From Streptomyces violens (GTDB lineage Bacteria > Actinomycetota > Actinomycetes > Streptomycetales > Streptomycetaceae), in contig NZ_JOBH01000011.1 of NCBI RefSeq assembly GCF_000717745.1, positions 62,001 to 126,000 on the forward strand: a stretch of 64,000 nt of DNA, in the 5' to 3' direction. The notes below the pieces were generated by a model that did not search any database, was not told the origin of the DNA, and saw nothing but the letters and a program-made list of their open reading frames with translations. Positions 51,045 to 59,851 of the stretch are shown in pieces (position 1 is the stretch's first letter; each line of letters starts with the position of its first letter). Position numbers and translations under genes: made by a program.

Positions 51045-53513
51045 CTAAACCGGACCGGCCACCGTAGCCACCCGCTTGGTGAGCGGGACGCCCGAGCCGT
51101 CGCGGCGCGGGTCCGGGTCCGGGAGGGGGACCGGGCTGCCCTTCGCGTCCGCGGCGCGGGCCGGGGCGGCGCCGGCCCAGGCAAAGGTGAGATGGTCCTC
51201 GCCCTTCAGGAAGCGCTGGCAGCGGACGCCGCCGGTCGCCCGGCCCTTGCGCGGGTACTGGTCGAAGGGGGTGAGCTTGGCGGTACTGATGGAGTCGTCC
51301 AGCGTGCCGTGCGAGCCGGAGACGGTGAAGACCACCGCGTCGGCGGCCGGGTCGACGGCGGTGAAGGAGATGACCTTCGCGCCGTCGGCGAGCTTGATGC
51401 CGGCCATGCCGCCGGCGGCTCGGCCCTGCGGACGTACCTGCGCGGCCGGGTAACGGAGCAGTTGGGCCTCGTCGCTGACGAAGACCAGGTCCTCCTCGCC
51501 GGTGCGCAGCTCGACCGCGCCGACGACACGGTCACCGTCCCTGAGGGAGATGACCTCCAACTCCTCCTTGTTCGCCGGGTAGTCCGGCACCACTCTCTTG
51601 ACCACGCCCTGTTCCGTGCCGAGGGCGAGGCCGGGTGAGGACTCGTCGAGGGTGGTCAGACAGACCAGCTCCTCACCGTCGTCGAGGGTGAGGAACTCGG
51701 AGATCTTCGCGCCGCCGGACAGACTGGGGGTGGCGGCCGTCTCCGGCAGTTGCGGCAGGTCGATGACCGACAGCCGCAGCAGCCGCCCGGCGGAGGTGAC
51801 CGCGCCGACCTCGGCGCGGGCCGTGGCCGGGACGGCGGAGACGATGACGTCGTGCTTGGCACGCTTGGCGTCGGTGTCGAAGGAGCCCTCGCCGCCCGCC
51901 GTGCGCGCCAGCAGCCCCGTGGAGGACAGCAGGACGCGGCAGGGGTCGTCGGCGACCTCCAGCGGCACCGCGGCCGCGGCGGTCGCGCCGGAGGACTCCA
52001 GCAGGACCGTGCGGCGCTCGCTGCCGTACTTCTTGGCGACCGAGGCGAGTTCGGAGGAGACCAGCTTGCGCAGCTCAGCGTCGGAATCGAGGATCTTGGT
52101 CAGCTTCTCGATGTCGGCGCGGAGGGTGTCGCGCTCGGACTCCAGCTCGATGCGGTCGAACTTGGTGAGGCGGCGCAGCGGGGTGTCGAGGATGTACTGC
52201 GTCTGGATCTCGCTCAGCCCGAAGCGCTCGATCAGCCGCTGCTTGGCCTCCGCGCTGTTCTCGCTGGAGCGGATGAGGCGGATGACCTCGTCGATGTCGA
52301 CCAGCGCGGTGAGCAGGCCCTCGACGAGGTGCAGCCGGTCGCTCTTCTTGCCGCGGCGGAACTCGCTGCGCCGGCGCACCACGTTGAAGCGGTGGTCGAC
52401 GTAGACCTCCAGGAGCTCCTTCAGGCCCAGCGTCAGCGGCTGGCCGTCGACCAGCGCGACGTTGTTGATGCCGAAGGACTCCTCCATGGGAGTGAGCTTG
52501 TACAGCGTCTCCAGGACGGCTTCGGGGTTGAAGCCGTTCTTGATCTCGATGACCAGGCGGAGGCCGTGCTCGCGGTCGGTGAGGTCCTTGACGTCCGCGA
52601 TGCCCTGCAGCTTCTTCGAGCCGACCAGGTCCTTGATCTTGGAGATGACCTTCTCGGGGCCGACCGTGAAGGGCAGTTCGGTGACGACCAGGCCCTTGCG
52701 GCGCGCCGTGACGTTCTCGACCGAGACGGTGGCGCGGATCTTGAAGGTGCCGCGGCCCTTCTCGTACGCGTCGCGGACGCCGGAGAGGCCGACGATGCGG
52801 CCGCCCGTGGGCAGGTCGGGGCCCGGGACGTACCGCATCAGCGTTTCGAGGTCGGCGTTCGGGTGCTTGATGAGGTGCCGGGCGGCGGCGATGACCTCGC
52901 CGAGGTTGTGCGGCGGCATGTTCGTCGCCATGCCCACCGCGATGCCGGAGGCGCCGTTGACGAGGAGGTTCGGATACGCCGCCGGGAGAGCGACGGGCTC
53001 CTGCTCCTGGCCGTCGTAGTTCGGTTGGAAGTCGACGGTGTCCTCGTCGATGGACTCCGTCATCAGCGACGTCGCGGAGTCCATCCTGCACTCGGTGTAC
53101 CGCATGGCCGCCGGCGGGTCGTCGTTCCCCAGCGAGCCGAAGTTGCCGTGGCCGTCGACCAGCGGCAGCCGCATGGAGAAGGGCTGCGCCATGCGCACCA
53201 GCGCGTCGTAGATCGACGCGTCGCCGTGCGGGTGGAGCTTACCCATGACCTCGCCGACGACGCGGGCGCACTTCACGTATCCGCGGTCGGGGCGCAGGCC
53301 CATCTCGTTCATTTGGTACAGGATGCGGCGGTGTACGGGCTTGAGGCCGTCGCGTGCGTCGGGCAGGGCGCGCGAGTAGATGACCGAATACGCGTACTCC
53401 AGGAAGGAACCCTGCATCTCATCGACGACGTCGATGTCGAGGATCCGCTCCTCGAAGTCCTGGGGCTCCGGTGTGCCCCCTGACGGCGGGGTCTTCGTGC
53501 TGCGGCGGGCCAT
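51045..53513 (-). CDS. parC: DNA topoisomerase IV subunit A (ParC)
   Basis: 822 residues from ATG 53513. The catalytic Tyr139 is in [10 protein letters not shown]. The quinolone-target helix is [20 protein letters not shown] (Gly97-Ser100). The tower and coiled-coil region contains [20 protein letters not shown]. The C-terminal beta-pinwheel lacks the GyrA-box QRRGGKG, which supports ParC over GyrA. With ParE it decatenates replicated chromosomes. It is divergent from the M16 peptidase pair, and gap 53514-53956 shows no gene, only promoter-sized space. Confidence 0.9.
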   Translation of the reverse strand: MARRSTKTPPSGGTPEPQDFEERILDIDVVDEMQGSFLEYAYSVIYSRALPDARDGLKPVHRRILYQMNEMGLRPDRGYVKCARVVGEVMGKLHPHGDASIYDALVRMAQPFSMRLPLVDGHGNFGSLGNDDPPAAMRYTECRMDSATSLMTESIDEDTVDFQPNYDGQEQEPVALPAAYPNLLVNGASGIAVGMATNMPPHNLGEVIAAARHLIKHPNADLETLMRYVPGPDLPTGGRIVGLSGVRDAYEKGRGTFKIRATVSVENVTARRKGLVVTELPFTVGPEKVISKIKDLVGSKKLQGIADVKDLTDREHGLRLVIEIKNGFNPEAVLETLYKLTPMEESFGINNVALVDGQPLTLGLKELLEVYVDHRFNVVRRRSEFRRGKKSDRLHLVEGLLTALVDIDEVIRLIRSSENSAEAKQRLIERFGLSEIQTQYILDTPLRRLTKFDRIELESERDTLRADIEKLTKILDSDAELRKLVSSELASVAKKYGSERRTVLLESSGATAAAAVPLEVADDPCRVLLSSTGLLARTAGGEGSFDTDAKRAKHDVIVSAVPATARAEVGAVTSAGRLLRLSVIDLPQLPETAATPSLSGGAKISEFLTLDDGEELVCLTTLDESSPGLALGTEQGVVKRVVPDYPANKEELEVISLRDGDRVVGAVELRTGEEDLVFVSDEAQLLRYPAAQVRPQGRAAGGMAGIKLADGAKVISFTAVDPAADAVVFTVSGSHGTLDDSISTAKLTPFDQYPRKGRATGGVRCQRFLKGEDHLTFAWAGAAPARAADAKGSPVPLPDPDPRRDGSGVPLTKRVATVAGPV

Positions 53514-53956
53514 CGCGGCTGCGGCTCCTTCGCTCGAACTCTGCTTCGCTTACGGCTACGGCGTCTGCTGGAACGGCAGGTCGGCGCGGTGCTCGCGTCC
53601 CCTGCCGGGGCAGGCCCGACGGCCGAGTCTGCCGGGATCTGCTGTACTCCGGCGCGCTCAACGGCCGAACCTGTCGCGGACCATTGTGGACCGCCGCACT
53701 GACATCGCCGACCGCGACCCGTCCGTAACGCCCTGCGCACCGGCCCCGGCCCGCCTCCGGAGCCCCGGGAGCGACGGCCGCGCCAGGGCCGGAAACCGCG
53801 CCGCAGGCGGCGAACACCAGAGCGGAACGCAGGTGCGGAGCGCCCCGATCCGGGGAATCTCCTTCCGGCGGGGGTGCCGGGCGGGAACTTCGCCAGATGC
53901 CCGCGCGCTTGCATACAGTGACAGAACTTCCTCGCAAGCGGATCGAAGGGACGTAC
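53514..53956. other. Divergent intergenic region between parC and M16 genes
   Basis: No gene is supported; open frames here are compositional. TACAGT at about 53917, shortly before the M16 start, could be a -10. A plausible parC promoter was not identified. Confidence 0.4.
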
Positions 53957-55351
53957 ATGCCCATGGGTCACACGGCCACAGAACAAGCCGGCTCCGGCGG
54001 CCTGACAGCGACCGAGCACCGGCTGGCCAATGGCCTGCGCGTGGTGCTCTCGGAGGACCACCTGACCCCCGTCGCGGCGGTCTGCCTGTGGTACGACGTC
54101 GGCTCCCGCCACGAGGTGAAGGGCCGCACGGGCCTTGCGCACCTCTTCGAGCACCTGATGTTCCAAGGGTCGGCGCAGGTCAAGGGCAACGGTCACTTCG
54201 AGCTGGTGCAGGGCGCCGGCGGCTCGCTCAACGGCACCACGAGCTTCGAGCGCACGAACTACTTCGAGACCATGCCGGCGCACCAGCTGGAGCTCGCCCT
54301 GTGGCTGGAGGCGGACCGGATGGGTTCGCTGCTGGCCGCACTGGACGAGGAGTCGCTGGAGAACCAGCGCGACGTGGTGAAGAACGAGCGCCGCCAGCGG
54401 TACGACAACGTGCCGTACGGGACCGCGTTCGAGAAGCTGACGGCGATGGCCTACCCCGAGGGCCACCCGTACCACCACACGCCCATCGGCTCCATGGCCG
54501 ATCTGGACGCCGCCTCTCTGGAGGACGCGCGGAACTTCTTCCGCACGTACTACGCGCCCAACAACGCCGTGCTGTCCATCGTGGGCGACATCGACCCCGA
54601 GCAGACGCTCGCCTGGGTGGAGAAGTACTTCGGGTCCATCCCCGGCCACGACGGCAAGCAGCCGCCGCGGGACGGCTCGCTGCCCGAGATCATGGGCAAG
54701 GAGCTGCGCGAGGTCGTGCACGAGGAGGTGCCCTCGCGCGCCCTCATGGCGGCGTACCGGCTGCCGCACGACGGCACCCGTGAGGCTGATGCCGCGGACG
54801 TCGCGTTGACGATCCTGGGCGGCGGCGAGTCCTCCCGGCTCTACAACCGCCTGGTGCGCCGCGACCGCACCGCCGTCGCGGCGGGCTTCGGCCTGCTGCG
54901 CCTGGCGGGCGCGCCCTCGCTGGGCTGGCTGGACGCGAAGACGTCGGCCGGCGTGGAGGTGCCCGCCATCGAGCGCGCCGTCGACGAGGAGCTGAAGCGC
55001 TTCGCCGAGGAGGGCCCGACCGCCGAGGAGATGGAGCGCGCGCAGGCCCAGTTGGAGCGCGAGTGGCTGGACCGCCTGGAGACGGTCGCCGGGCGCGCGG
55101 ACGAACTGGCCCGGTACGCGGTGCTGTTCGGCGACCCGCAGCTCGCGCTGAACGCCGTACAGCGCGTTCTGGACATCACCCCGGAGGAGGTCCGCGCGGT
55201 CGCCGCTGCCCGGCTGCGCCCCGACAACCGCGCGGTACTGGTCTACGAGCCGACCCGGCCCGCCGAGGGCGCGGCCGCCGGTGAGCCGGAGCCCGCCGTG
55301 GCCGCCGTCCAGAACGACACCGAGACCAAGACCGAGGAGGCGGCCCAGTGA
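53957..55351 (+). CDS. M16-family zinc metallopeptidase, catalytic subunit
   Basis: 464 residues from ATG 53957 after GAAGGGA. The inverted zinc motif is HLFEH (in GRTGLAHLFEHLMFQGS), with the third ligand Glu about 75 residues later in ENQRDVVKNERRQRYDN. Two M16 halves follow, with GGGESSRLYNRLVRRDRTAV in the second. It belongs to the two-subunit M16B kind of bacterial peptidases that need an inactive partner; the next gene supplies that. No signal peptide is present, so it acts in the cytoplasm. The GTGA overlap couples the two genes. Confidence 0.92.
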   Translation: MPMGHTATEQAGSGGLTATEHRLANGLRVVLSEDHLTPVAAVCLWYDVGSRHEVKGRTGLAHLFEHLMFQGSAQVKGNGHFELVQGAGGSLNGTTSFERTNYFETMPAHQLELALWLEADRMGSLLAALDEESLENQRDVVKNERRQRYDNVPYGTAFEKLTAMAYPEGHPYHHTPIGSMADLDAASLEDARNFFRTYYAPNNAVLSIVGDIDPEQTLAWVEKYFGSIPGHDGKQPPRDGSLPEIMGKELREVVHEEVPSRALMAAYRLPHDGTREADAADVALTILGGGESSRLYNRLVRRDRTAVAAGFGLLRLAGAPSLGWLDAKTSAGVEVPAIERAVDEELKRFAEEGPTAEEMERAQAQLEREWLDRLETVAGRADELARYAVLFGDPQLALNAVQRVLDITPEEVRAVAAARLRPDNRAVLVYEPTRPAEGAAAGEPEPAVAAVQNDTETKTEEAAQ

Positions 55352-56739
55352 CCGACGCCGTGACCCCGACCATGACCTTCCACCCGCAGCCGCAGGCCGG
55401 GCAGCCGAAGCCGTGGGCGTTCCCGGCCCCGGTGCGCGGCGCGCTCGGCAATGGTCTGACGGTGCTGCGCGCCGACCGCCCGGGCCAGCAGGTCGTGGCC
55501 GTCGAGATCAACCTCGTCGCGCCGCTGGACGCCGAGCCCGAGGGCCTGGACGGCGTCGCCACGATCATGGCGCGGGCGTTCTCCGAGGGCACCGACAAGC
55601 ACGACGCCGAGGAGTTCGCCGCCGAGCTGGAGCGCTGCGGCGCCACTCTGGACGCGCACGCGGACCACCCCGGTCTCCGCGTCTCCCTCGAGGTGCCGGC
55701 CTCCCGCCTCGTCAAGGGGCTCGGCCTGCTCGCCGACGCCCTGCGCGCCCCGGCCTTCCCGGACAGCGAGGTCGAGCGCCTGGTGCGCAACCGCCTGGAC
55801 GAGATCCCGCACGAGCTGGCCAACCCGGCCCGGCGCGCCGCGATGGCCCTCTCCAAGGAGCTGTTCCCGGCCACCTCCCGGATGTCCCGGCCGCGCCAGG
55901 GCACCGAGGAGACGGTGGCGCGCATCGACGCCGCCGCGGTCCGCGCCTTCTACGAGGCGCACGTACGCCCCGCCACGGCCACCGCCGTCGTCGTCGGCGA
56001 CTTCACCGGGGTGGACCTCGACGCGGCGCTGGAGGACACCCTCGGCGCCTGGACCGGCTCCGCCGCCGAGCCGGTGGCCGCCTCGCCCATCACCGCCGAC
56101 GACCGCGGCCGCGTGGTCATCGTCGACCGCCCCGGCGCCGTCCAGACGCAGCTCCTGATCGGCCGCATCGGCGCCGACCGGCACGACCGCGTCTGGCCCG
56201 CCCAGGTGCTCGGCACGTACTGCCTGGGCGGCACGCTCACCTCCCGCCTGGACCGCGTGCTGCGCGAGGAGAAGGGCTACACCTACGGCGTACGGGCCTT
56301 CGGGCAGGTGCTGCGCTCCGCCGCCGACGGCACGGGCGCCGCGATGCTCGCCATAAGCGGTTCGGTGGACACGGAGTCCACGGGTCCGGCGCTCGAGGAC
56401 CTGTGGAAGGTGCTGCGGACGCTGGCCGCCGAGGGCCTGACCGACGCCGAGCGCGACGTGGCGGTGCAGAACCTGGTGGGTGTGGCGCCGCTGAAGTACG
56501 AGACGGCCGCGGCCGTCGCCGGGACGCTGGCCGACCAGGTCGAGCAGCACCTCCCCGACGACTTCCAGGCGGAGCTGTACCGGCGCATGGCCGAGACCGG
56601 CACGGTCGAGGCGACCGCCGCCGCGGTCAACGCCTTCCCGGTGGACCGCCTCGTCACGGTTCTGGTGGGCGACGCCGCGCAGATCGCGGAGCCGGTGCGG
56701 AAGCTGGGCATCGGCGAGGTGTCGGTCGTCACGGGCTGA
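55348..56739 (+). CDS. M16-family peptidase-like, non-catalytic partner subunit
   Basis: 463 residues from GTG 55348, overlapping the upstream stop. At the position of the zinc motif it reads GVATIMARAFSEGTDKHDAE, with no HxxEH, so it cannot bind zinc. The C-terminal half keeps the substrate-binding Arg/Tyr pair in LTSRLDRVLREEKGYTYGVR. This pattern is that of the R/Y subunit of heterodimeric M16B peptidases. It should form the closed chamber with the preceding subunit. Confidence 0.9.
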   Translation: MTDAVTPTMTFHPQPQAGQPKPWAFPAPVRGALGNGLTVLRADRPGQQVVAVEINLVAPLDAEPEGLDGVATIMARAFSEGTDKHDAEEFAAELERCGATLDAHADHPGLRVSLEVPASRLVKGLGLLADALRAPAFPDSEVERLVRNRLDEIPHELANPARRAAMALSKELFPATSRMSRPRQGTEETVARIDAAAVRAFYEAHVRPATATAVVVGDFTGVDLDAALEDTLGAWTGSAAEPVAASPITADDRGRVVIVDRPGAVQTQLLIGRIGADRHDRVWPAQVLGTYCLGGTLTSRLDRVLREEKGYTYGVRAFGQVLRSAADGTGAAMLAISGSVDTESTGPALEDLWKVLRTLAAEGLTDAERDVAVQNLVGVAPLKYETAAAVAGTLADQVEQHLPDDFQAELYRRMAETGTVEATAAAVNAFPVDRLVTVLVGDAAQIAEPVRKLGIGEVSVVTG

Positions 56740-56905
56740 TGCGGAGCGGGCCGGCGGCGGTCGCGGACCGGCGCCGGCAACGCCGGTTGCGGTGGTGAAT
56801 TCGCCTGCGCGGTACGGCGGAAGGACGGGCCGGAACGCGCCGTACCGGTACCGTCACAGGCTGACTTGAACCGCACCAACACCGCTCACATAGCAGGACA
56901 TAAAG

Positions 56906-56946
56906 GATCCCGGGTCGCTAAAGCGGCCCGGGATCTTCGCTTTTGT
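56906..56946 (+). terminator. Intrinsic terminator after the M16 operon
   Basis: GATCCCGGG (56906-56914) pairs with CCCGGGATC (56927-56935), with inner CGCT/AGCG, and the run TTCGCTTTT follows. The U-run is unusual for this genome and makes this the clearest intrinsic terminator in the window. Confidence 0.88.
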
Positions 56947-57084
56947 CCGGAATGCTGTAGGTGGTTGCCTCTGCTGCGTGTGGCGTCCGGCACAAACAAC
57001 CGATTCTGTTTGCTGATCGCGAGATGTCCCCTTTAGCGTCGGTCCGGCTGTTCGTCAGAAGTGCGCCGCGCCCGCGGCCGCCGG

Positions 57085-57235
57085 ACAGTCATCGCCGAGT
57101 CCCCGTACGGCGCGAGCCAGGGGAGCCGGGGACCCACATGTCCCCTTGGGGTGAATCGGCGTCCTCTTCGGAGGCCGCCGTAGGAGACCTTCCTGCTCCG
57201 AACCCGTCAGCTAACCCGGTAGGCGAGAAGGAAGG
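57085..57235 (+). ncRNA. ydaO/yuaA-type c-di-AMP riboswitch
   Basis: The conserved skeleton of the class is present in order: GCCGAGTCCCC and GCGAGCCAGGGGAGCCGGGG, then GGGGTGAATCGGCG, GTAGGAGACC, and TCCGAACCCGTCAGCTAACC followed by CGGTAGGCG. It ends about 20 bases before the start codon of the M23 peptidase. In actinobacteria this element turns off cell-wall hydrolase genes when c-di-AMP is high. Gap 56947-57084 contains only the likely promoter. Confidence 0.92.
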
Positions 57236-57252
57236 AAAGGAGTGCGCCGGTC

Positions 57253-58086
57253 ATGGCGTTCACCCGTGCCACCGGCAAGCACCGCCGCCCCGGCCGTGCT
57301 GCCCGGACCACCCGCAATATCGCCGGCATAGCCGCCGCGACCGGCGTCGTCGTCTCCATCGCCTCCCCGGCGCTGGCCGCGAACGAGGACCCGGCCGCCA
57401 CCGACACCGGCCTGACCCGCGCCATCGCCGACACCGGCGACCGGGTCGCCGACAACATCGTCGCCCAGGCCGACGCGCAGGAGGAGGCCGCCGAGGTCGC
57501 CGCCGCCCGTGCGCAGGTCGAGGAAGCCGCCGTCAAGAGCGCCGAGGCCGCCAAGAAGAAGGCCCAGGAGGCCCAGCGCAAGGCCGCCGCCGAGGCCGCC
57601 GAGAAGAAGGCCGCCGCCAAGAAGAAGGCGACGGAGAAGCGCGCCTCGCGCTCCGACGCCCGTACCACCCTCAGCGCCAGTGGCTTCGTGTCGCCGATCG
57701 CCGGCAGCTACGTCTCCACGCCGTACAAGGCGTCCAGCGGCCTGTGGTCCTCCGGCAGCCACTCCGGCATCGACTTCCACGCCGCCTCCGGCACCGCCGT
57801 CCACGCGGTTGGCGCGGGCACCGTCGTCGAGGCCGGCTGGGGCGGCGCCTACGGCAACAACATCGTCCTCAAGATGGACGACGGCAGCTACACCCAGTAC
57901 GGCCACCTCTCGTCCATCGGCGTCTCCGTCGGCCAGAAGGTCTCCGCGAACCAGCAGATCGGACTGTCCGGCAGCACCGGCAACTCCACCGGCCCGCACC
58001 TGCACTTCGAGGCGCGCACCGGCCCGGACTACGGCTCGGACATCGACCCGGTCGCGTACCTGCGCTCGCACGGCGTCAGCGTCTGA
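57253..58086 (+). CDS. M23-family (LytM-type) secreted cell-wall peptidase
   Basis: 277 residues from ATG 57253 after GGAAAGGAG. A signal peptide ends near SPALA (residue 42). A long Ala/Lys/Glu coiled segment follows (QEEAAEVAAARAQVEEAAVK, repeated KKA), then the M23 domain with zinc ligands in SHSGIDFH and HLHFEART. The catalytic His is expected in QYGHLSS. It cleaves peptidoglycan cross-bridges. Control by the upstream c-di-AMP riboswitch links it to osmotic state and sporulation. A terminator hairpin follows. Confidence 0.93.
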   Translation: MAFTRATGKHRRPGRAARTTRNIAGIAAATGVVVSIASPALAANEDPAATDTGLTRAIADTGDRVADNIVAQADAQEEAAEVAAARAQVEEAAVKSAEAAKKKAQEAQRKAAAEAAEKKAAAKKKATEKRASRSDARTTLSASGFVSPIAGSYVSTPYKASSGLWSSGSHSGIDFHAASGTAVHAVGAGTVVEAGWGGAYGNNIVLKMDDGSYTQYGHLSSIGVSVGQKVSANQQIGLSGSTGNSTGPHLHFEARTGPDYGSDIDPVAYLRSHGVSV

Positions 58087-58110
58087 GGGCCCAGCGCCTC
58101 TCTGCCTCCC

Positions 58111-58138
58111 CGAAGCCCCGGCCCCGGCCGGGGCTTCG
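58111..58138 (+). terminator. Hairpin after the M23 peptidase gene
   Basis: CGAAGCCCCGGCC and GGCCGGGGCTTCG are exact inverse complements around CC, 24 bases after the stop. Confidence 0.8.
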
Positions 58139-58153
58139 CCGTCTCCGTATGCG

Positions 58154-58232
58154 CTCCCGCCCCCGGCTCCCCGGAACTCCCGCCCCCGGCTCCCCGGAAC
58201 TCCCGCCCCCGGCTCCCCGGAACTCCCGCCCC
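58154..58232. repeat. Tandem repeat, 23-bp period, three identical copies
   Basis: The unit CTCCCGCCCC-CGGCTCCCCGGAA occurs exactly three times (58154, 58177, 58200) and then begins a fourth copy. It is pyrimidine-rich on the plus strand and lies between the M23 and GntR genes. The identity of copies suggests recent expansion or active homogenisation. Confidence 0.9.
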
Positions 58233-58354
58233 TTGGCCAAAAAATATCCATGAATTCGTGACGGCCATCGGAAATGCCGGTCCGGTGTCATAGAGTCACG
58301 GAAAAGGCGCCGCCCGTACGGCGTTTCCAGAGGATTACGGCGGAGGCACCGACG

Positions 58355-59053
58355 ATGCGAGGGAACATTTCGGCGCATGCGGTCTGCACGGCGATTCGCG
58401 ACGACATCGTCTCCGGAACGTTCCCGCCCGGCGCCCGGCTGATCGAGGAACTGCTCGCGTCCCGGTACGGCGTCTCCCGCGTCCCCGTAAGGGAAGCGCT
58501 GCGCACGCTGGAGTCCGAGGGGTTCGTCACCACCCGGCGGCACGCGGGCGCGTGCGTCGCCGAGCCGACCGAGCAGGAGGCCGCCGACCTCCTGGACATC
58601 CGCCTCCTCCTGGAGCCCCTGGGGGCCGCCCGCGCCGCGGCCCGCCGCTCCGCCGCCCATCTGAAGGTACTGCGCGGCCTGGTCCGCCTGGGGCGCACGA
58701 GAGCCCGCCACGGCAACGTCGCCGACCTGCGGCAACTGGACGGCTGGTTCCACGAGACGCTCGCCCAGGCGTCCGGCAGCGCGAGCATGACGGCGCTGCT
58801 CACCCAGGTGCGCCGCAAGATCGACTGGGTGTACGCGATCGACCTGGACCAGCCGTCGCCGGGCGAGGCGGACCGGTCCTGGCAGGAGCACGGCGCGATC
58901 GTGGACGCGGTGGCGCGCGGTGATGCCGAGCGCGCCCGCGCACTGACCGCCGCGCATGTGGAGCACGCGCTGCCCGCCCACCGGCTGCGCCGTCCCGCAC
59001 CGGCGGTGAGGGAAGCGAAACCATCCGTAAACACGGCACGCGTACGGAATTAA
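58355..59053 (+). CDS. GntR/FadR-family transcriptional regulator
   Basis: 232 residues from ATG 58355 after GGAGG. The winged helix spans AVCTAIRDDIVSGTFPPGAR to RYGVSRVPVREALRTLESEG. An FCD domain follows with metal or ligand residues expected in DLLDIRLLLEPLGAARAAAR, DGWFHETLAQASGSASMTAL and WQEHGAIVDAVARGDAERAR. Ligand and targets are unknown. Gap 59054-59230 after it holds no gene. Its proximity to ptsH may be old synteny rather than function. Confidence 0.9.
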   Translation: MRGNISAHAVCTAIRDDIVSGTFPPGARLIEELLASRYGVSRVPVREALRTLESEGFVTTRRHAGACVAEPTEQEAADLLDIRLLLEPLGAARAAARRSAAHLKVLRGLVRLGRTRARHGNVADLRQLDGWFHETLAQASGSASMTALLTQVRRKIDWVYAIDLDQPSPGEADRSWQEHGAIVDAVARGDAERARALTAAHVEHALPAHRLRRPAPAVREAKPSVNTARVRN

Positions 59054-59230
59054 CACCGCTGCCGTATACAACTCCTGGGGAATTCTATACCCCTGCTCCG
59101 CCGTGCCTGAATTCTTTTCGCGCGCGCCTCGAATGGCTTTTGCGTCGGGCTCCGGCGGAAGGGAAAGGCGGGTAATTCCGTGCCACCGGTGGGGCCTCTC
59201 GGAGGACTCGGATGTCCCGCGGTAATGCGA

Positions 59231-59275
59231 ACGGCCCCGCCCGTGACCCGTAAGCGGGTCACTCCGGCGGGGCCG
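59231..59275. terminator. Bidirectional double-stem hairpin between GntR gene and ptsH
   Basis: ACGGCCCCGCC pairs with GGCGGGGCCGT, and inside it GTGACCCG pairs with CGGGTCAC around TAAG. It lies between convergent genes. Confidence 0.85.
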
Positions 59276-59321
59276 TGACGGCGGAACCGGGCGGTGTGCG
59301 GCCGCCGGCCTGCCCGAAGGG

Positions 59322-59603
59322 TCAGACCGTCTCCGGGAGCTCCTCAAGGCCCTCGGAGACGAGCTTCGCCAGGCGGTCCAGCGCGGCGTCGGCGCCGTCG
59401 GCGTCCGAAGCCAGCACGATCTCCTCGCCACCCTGGGCGCCCAGGCCCAGGACGGCGAGCATCGAGGCGGCGTTCACGGGGTTGCCGTCGCCCTTGGCGA
59501 TCGTGACCGGCACGCCGGAAGCGGTGGCCGCACGGACGAAGATCGAGGCGGGGCGGGCGTGCAGACCCTCGGCCCATCCGACATTGACGCGGCGCTCAGC
59601 CAT
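59322..59603 (-). CDS. ptsH: Phosphocarrier protein HPr of the sugar phosphotransferase system
   Basis: 93 residues from ATG 59603. The active His15 lies in EGLHARPAS, and the conserved Ser region is NAASMLAVLGLGAQGGEEIV. HPr carries phosphate from enzyme I to sugar-specific EII proteins. Enzyme I is not in this window. The gene stands alone and diverges from the pat gene, as in S. coelicolor. Its mRNA leader region lies right of 59603, near the large hairpin at 59643-59689. Confidence 0.95.
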   Translation of the reverse strand: MAERRVNVGWAEGLHARPASIFVRAATASGVPVTIAKGDGNPVNAASMLAVLGLGAQGGEEIVLASDADGADAALDRLAKLVSEGLEELPETV

Positions 59604-59642
59604 GGTGTTGCCCTTCGAGTAGGGAAAGTTGTCTAGACCAGT

Positions 59643-59689
59643 CTCTCACGGGGGCACCGGTGGTCCGGTGTGCCCAGCCCCCGTGAGAG
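59643..59689. promoter_or_regulatory. Large hairpin between divergent ptsH and pat
   Basis: CTCTCACGGGGGC (59643-59655) and GCCCCCGTGAGAG (59677-59689) are perfect inverse complements, with CACCGG/CCGGTG pairing inside. It starts 40 bases upstream of ptsH. Roles as a leader hairpin, an operator, or a relic terminator are all possible. The rest of gap 59604-59851 has no gene. Confidence 0.65.
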
Positions 59690-59851
59690 CTCGGATCCTA
59701 GAAGCCCCAGCCTGCGTCACGCCCCGGCTGTACGCATGCTGAGACCCGGTCGTACACACCGTCCCGCTCCGGAGTACGTACGGTCGCATCCGGGGCACTT
59801 CCGGGCACTTCGGTCCGCCCCCGGATACGCACACGGTCGTACGCTGTCCGC

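Noticed and set aside
53419..53964. Minus-strand frame across the parC/M16 gap
   Set aside because: Overlaps the parC N-terminus and is Arg/Pro-rich with no recognisable pattern; treated as a non-coding gap.
58154..58232. CRISPR-like short repeats
   Set aside because: Units are directly adjacent with no spacers, so this is a tandem repeat, not an array.
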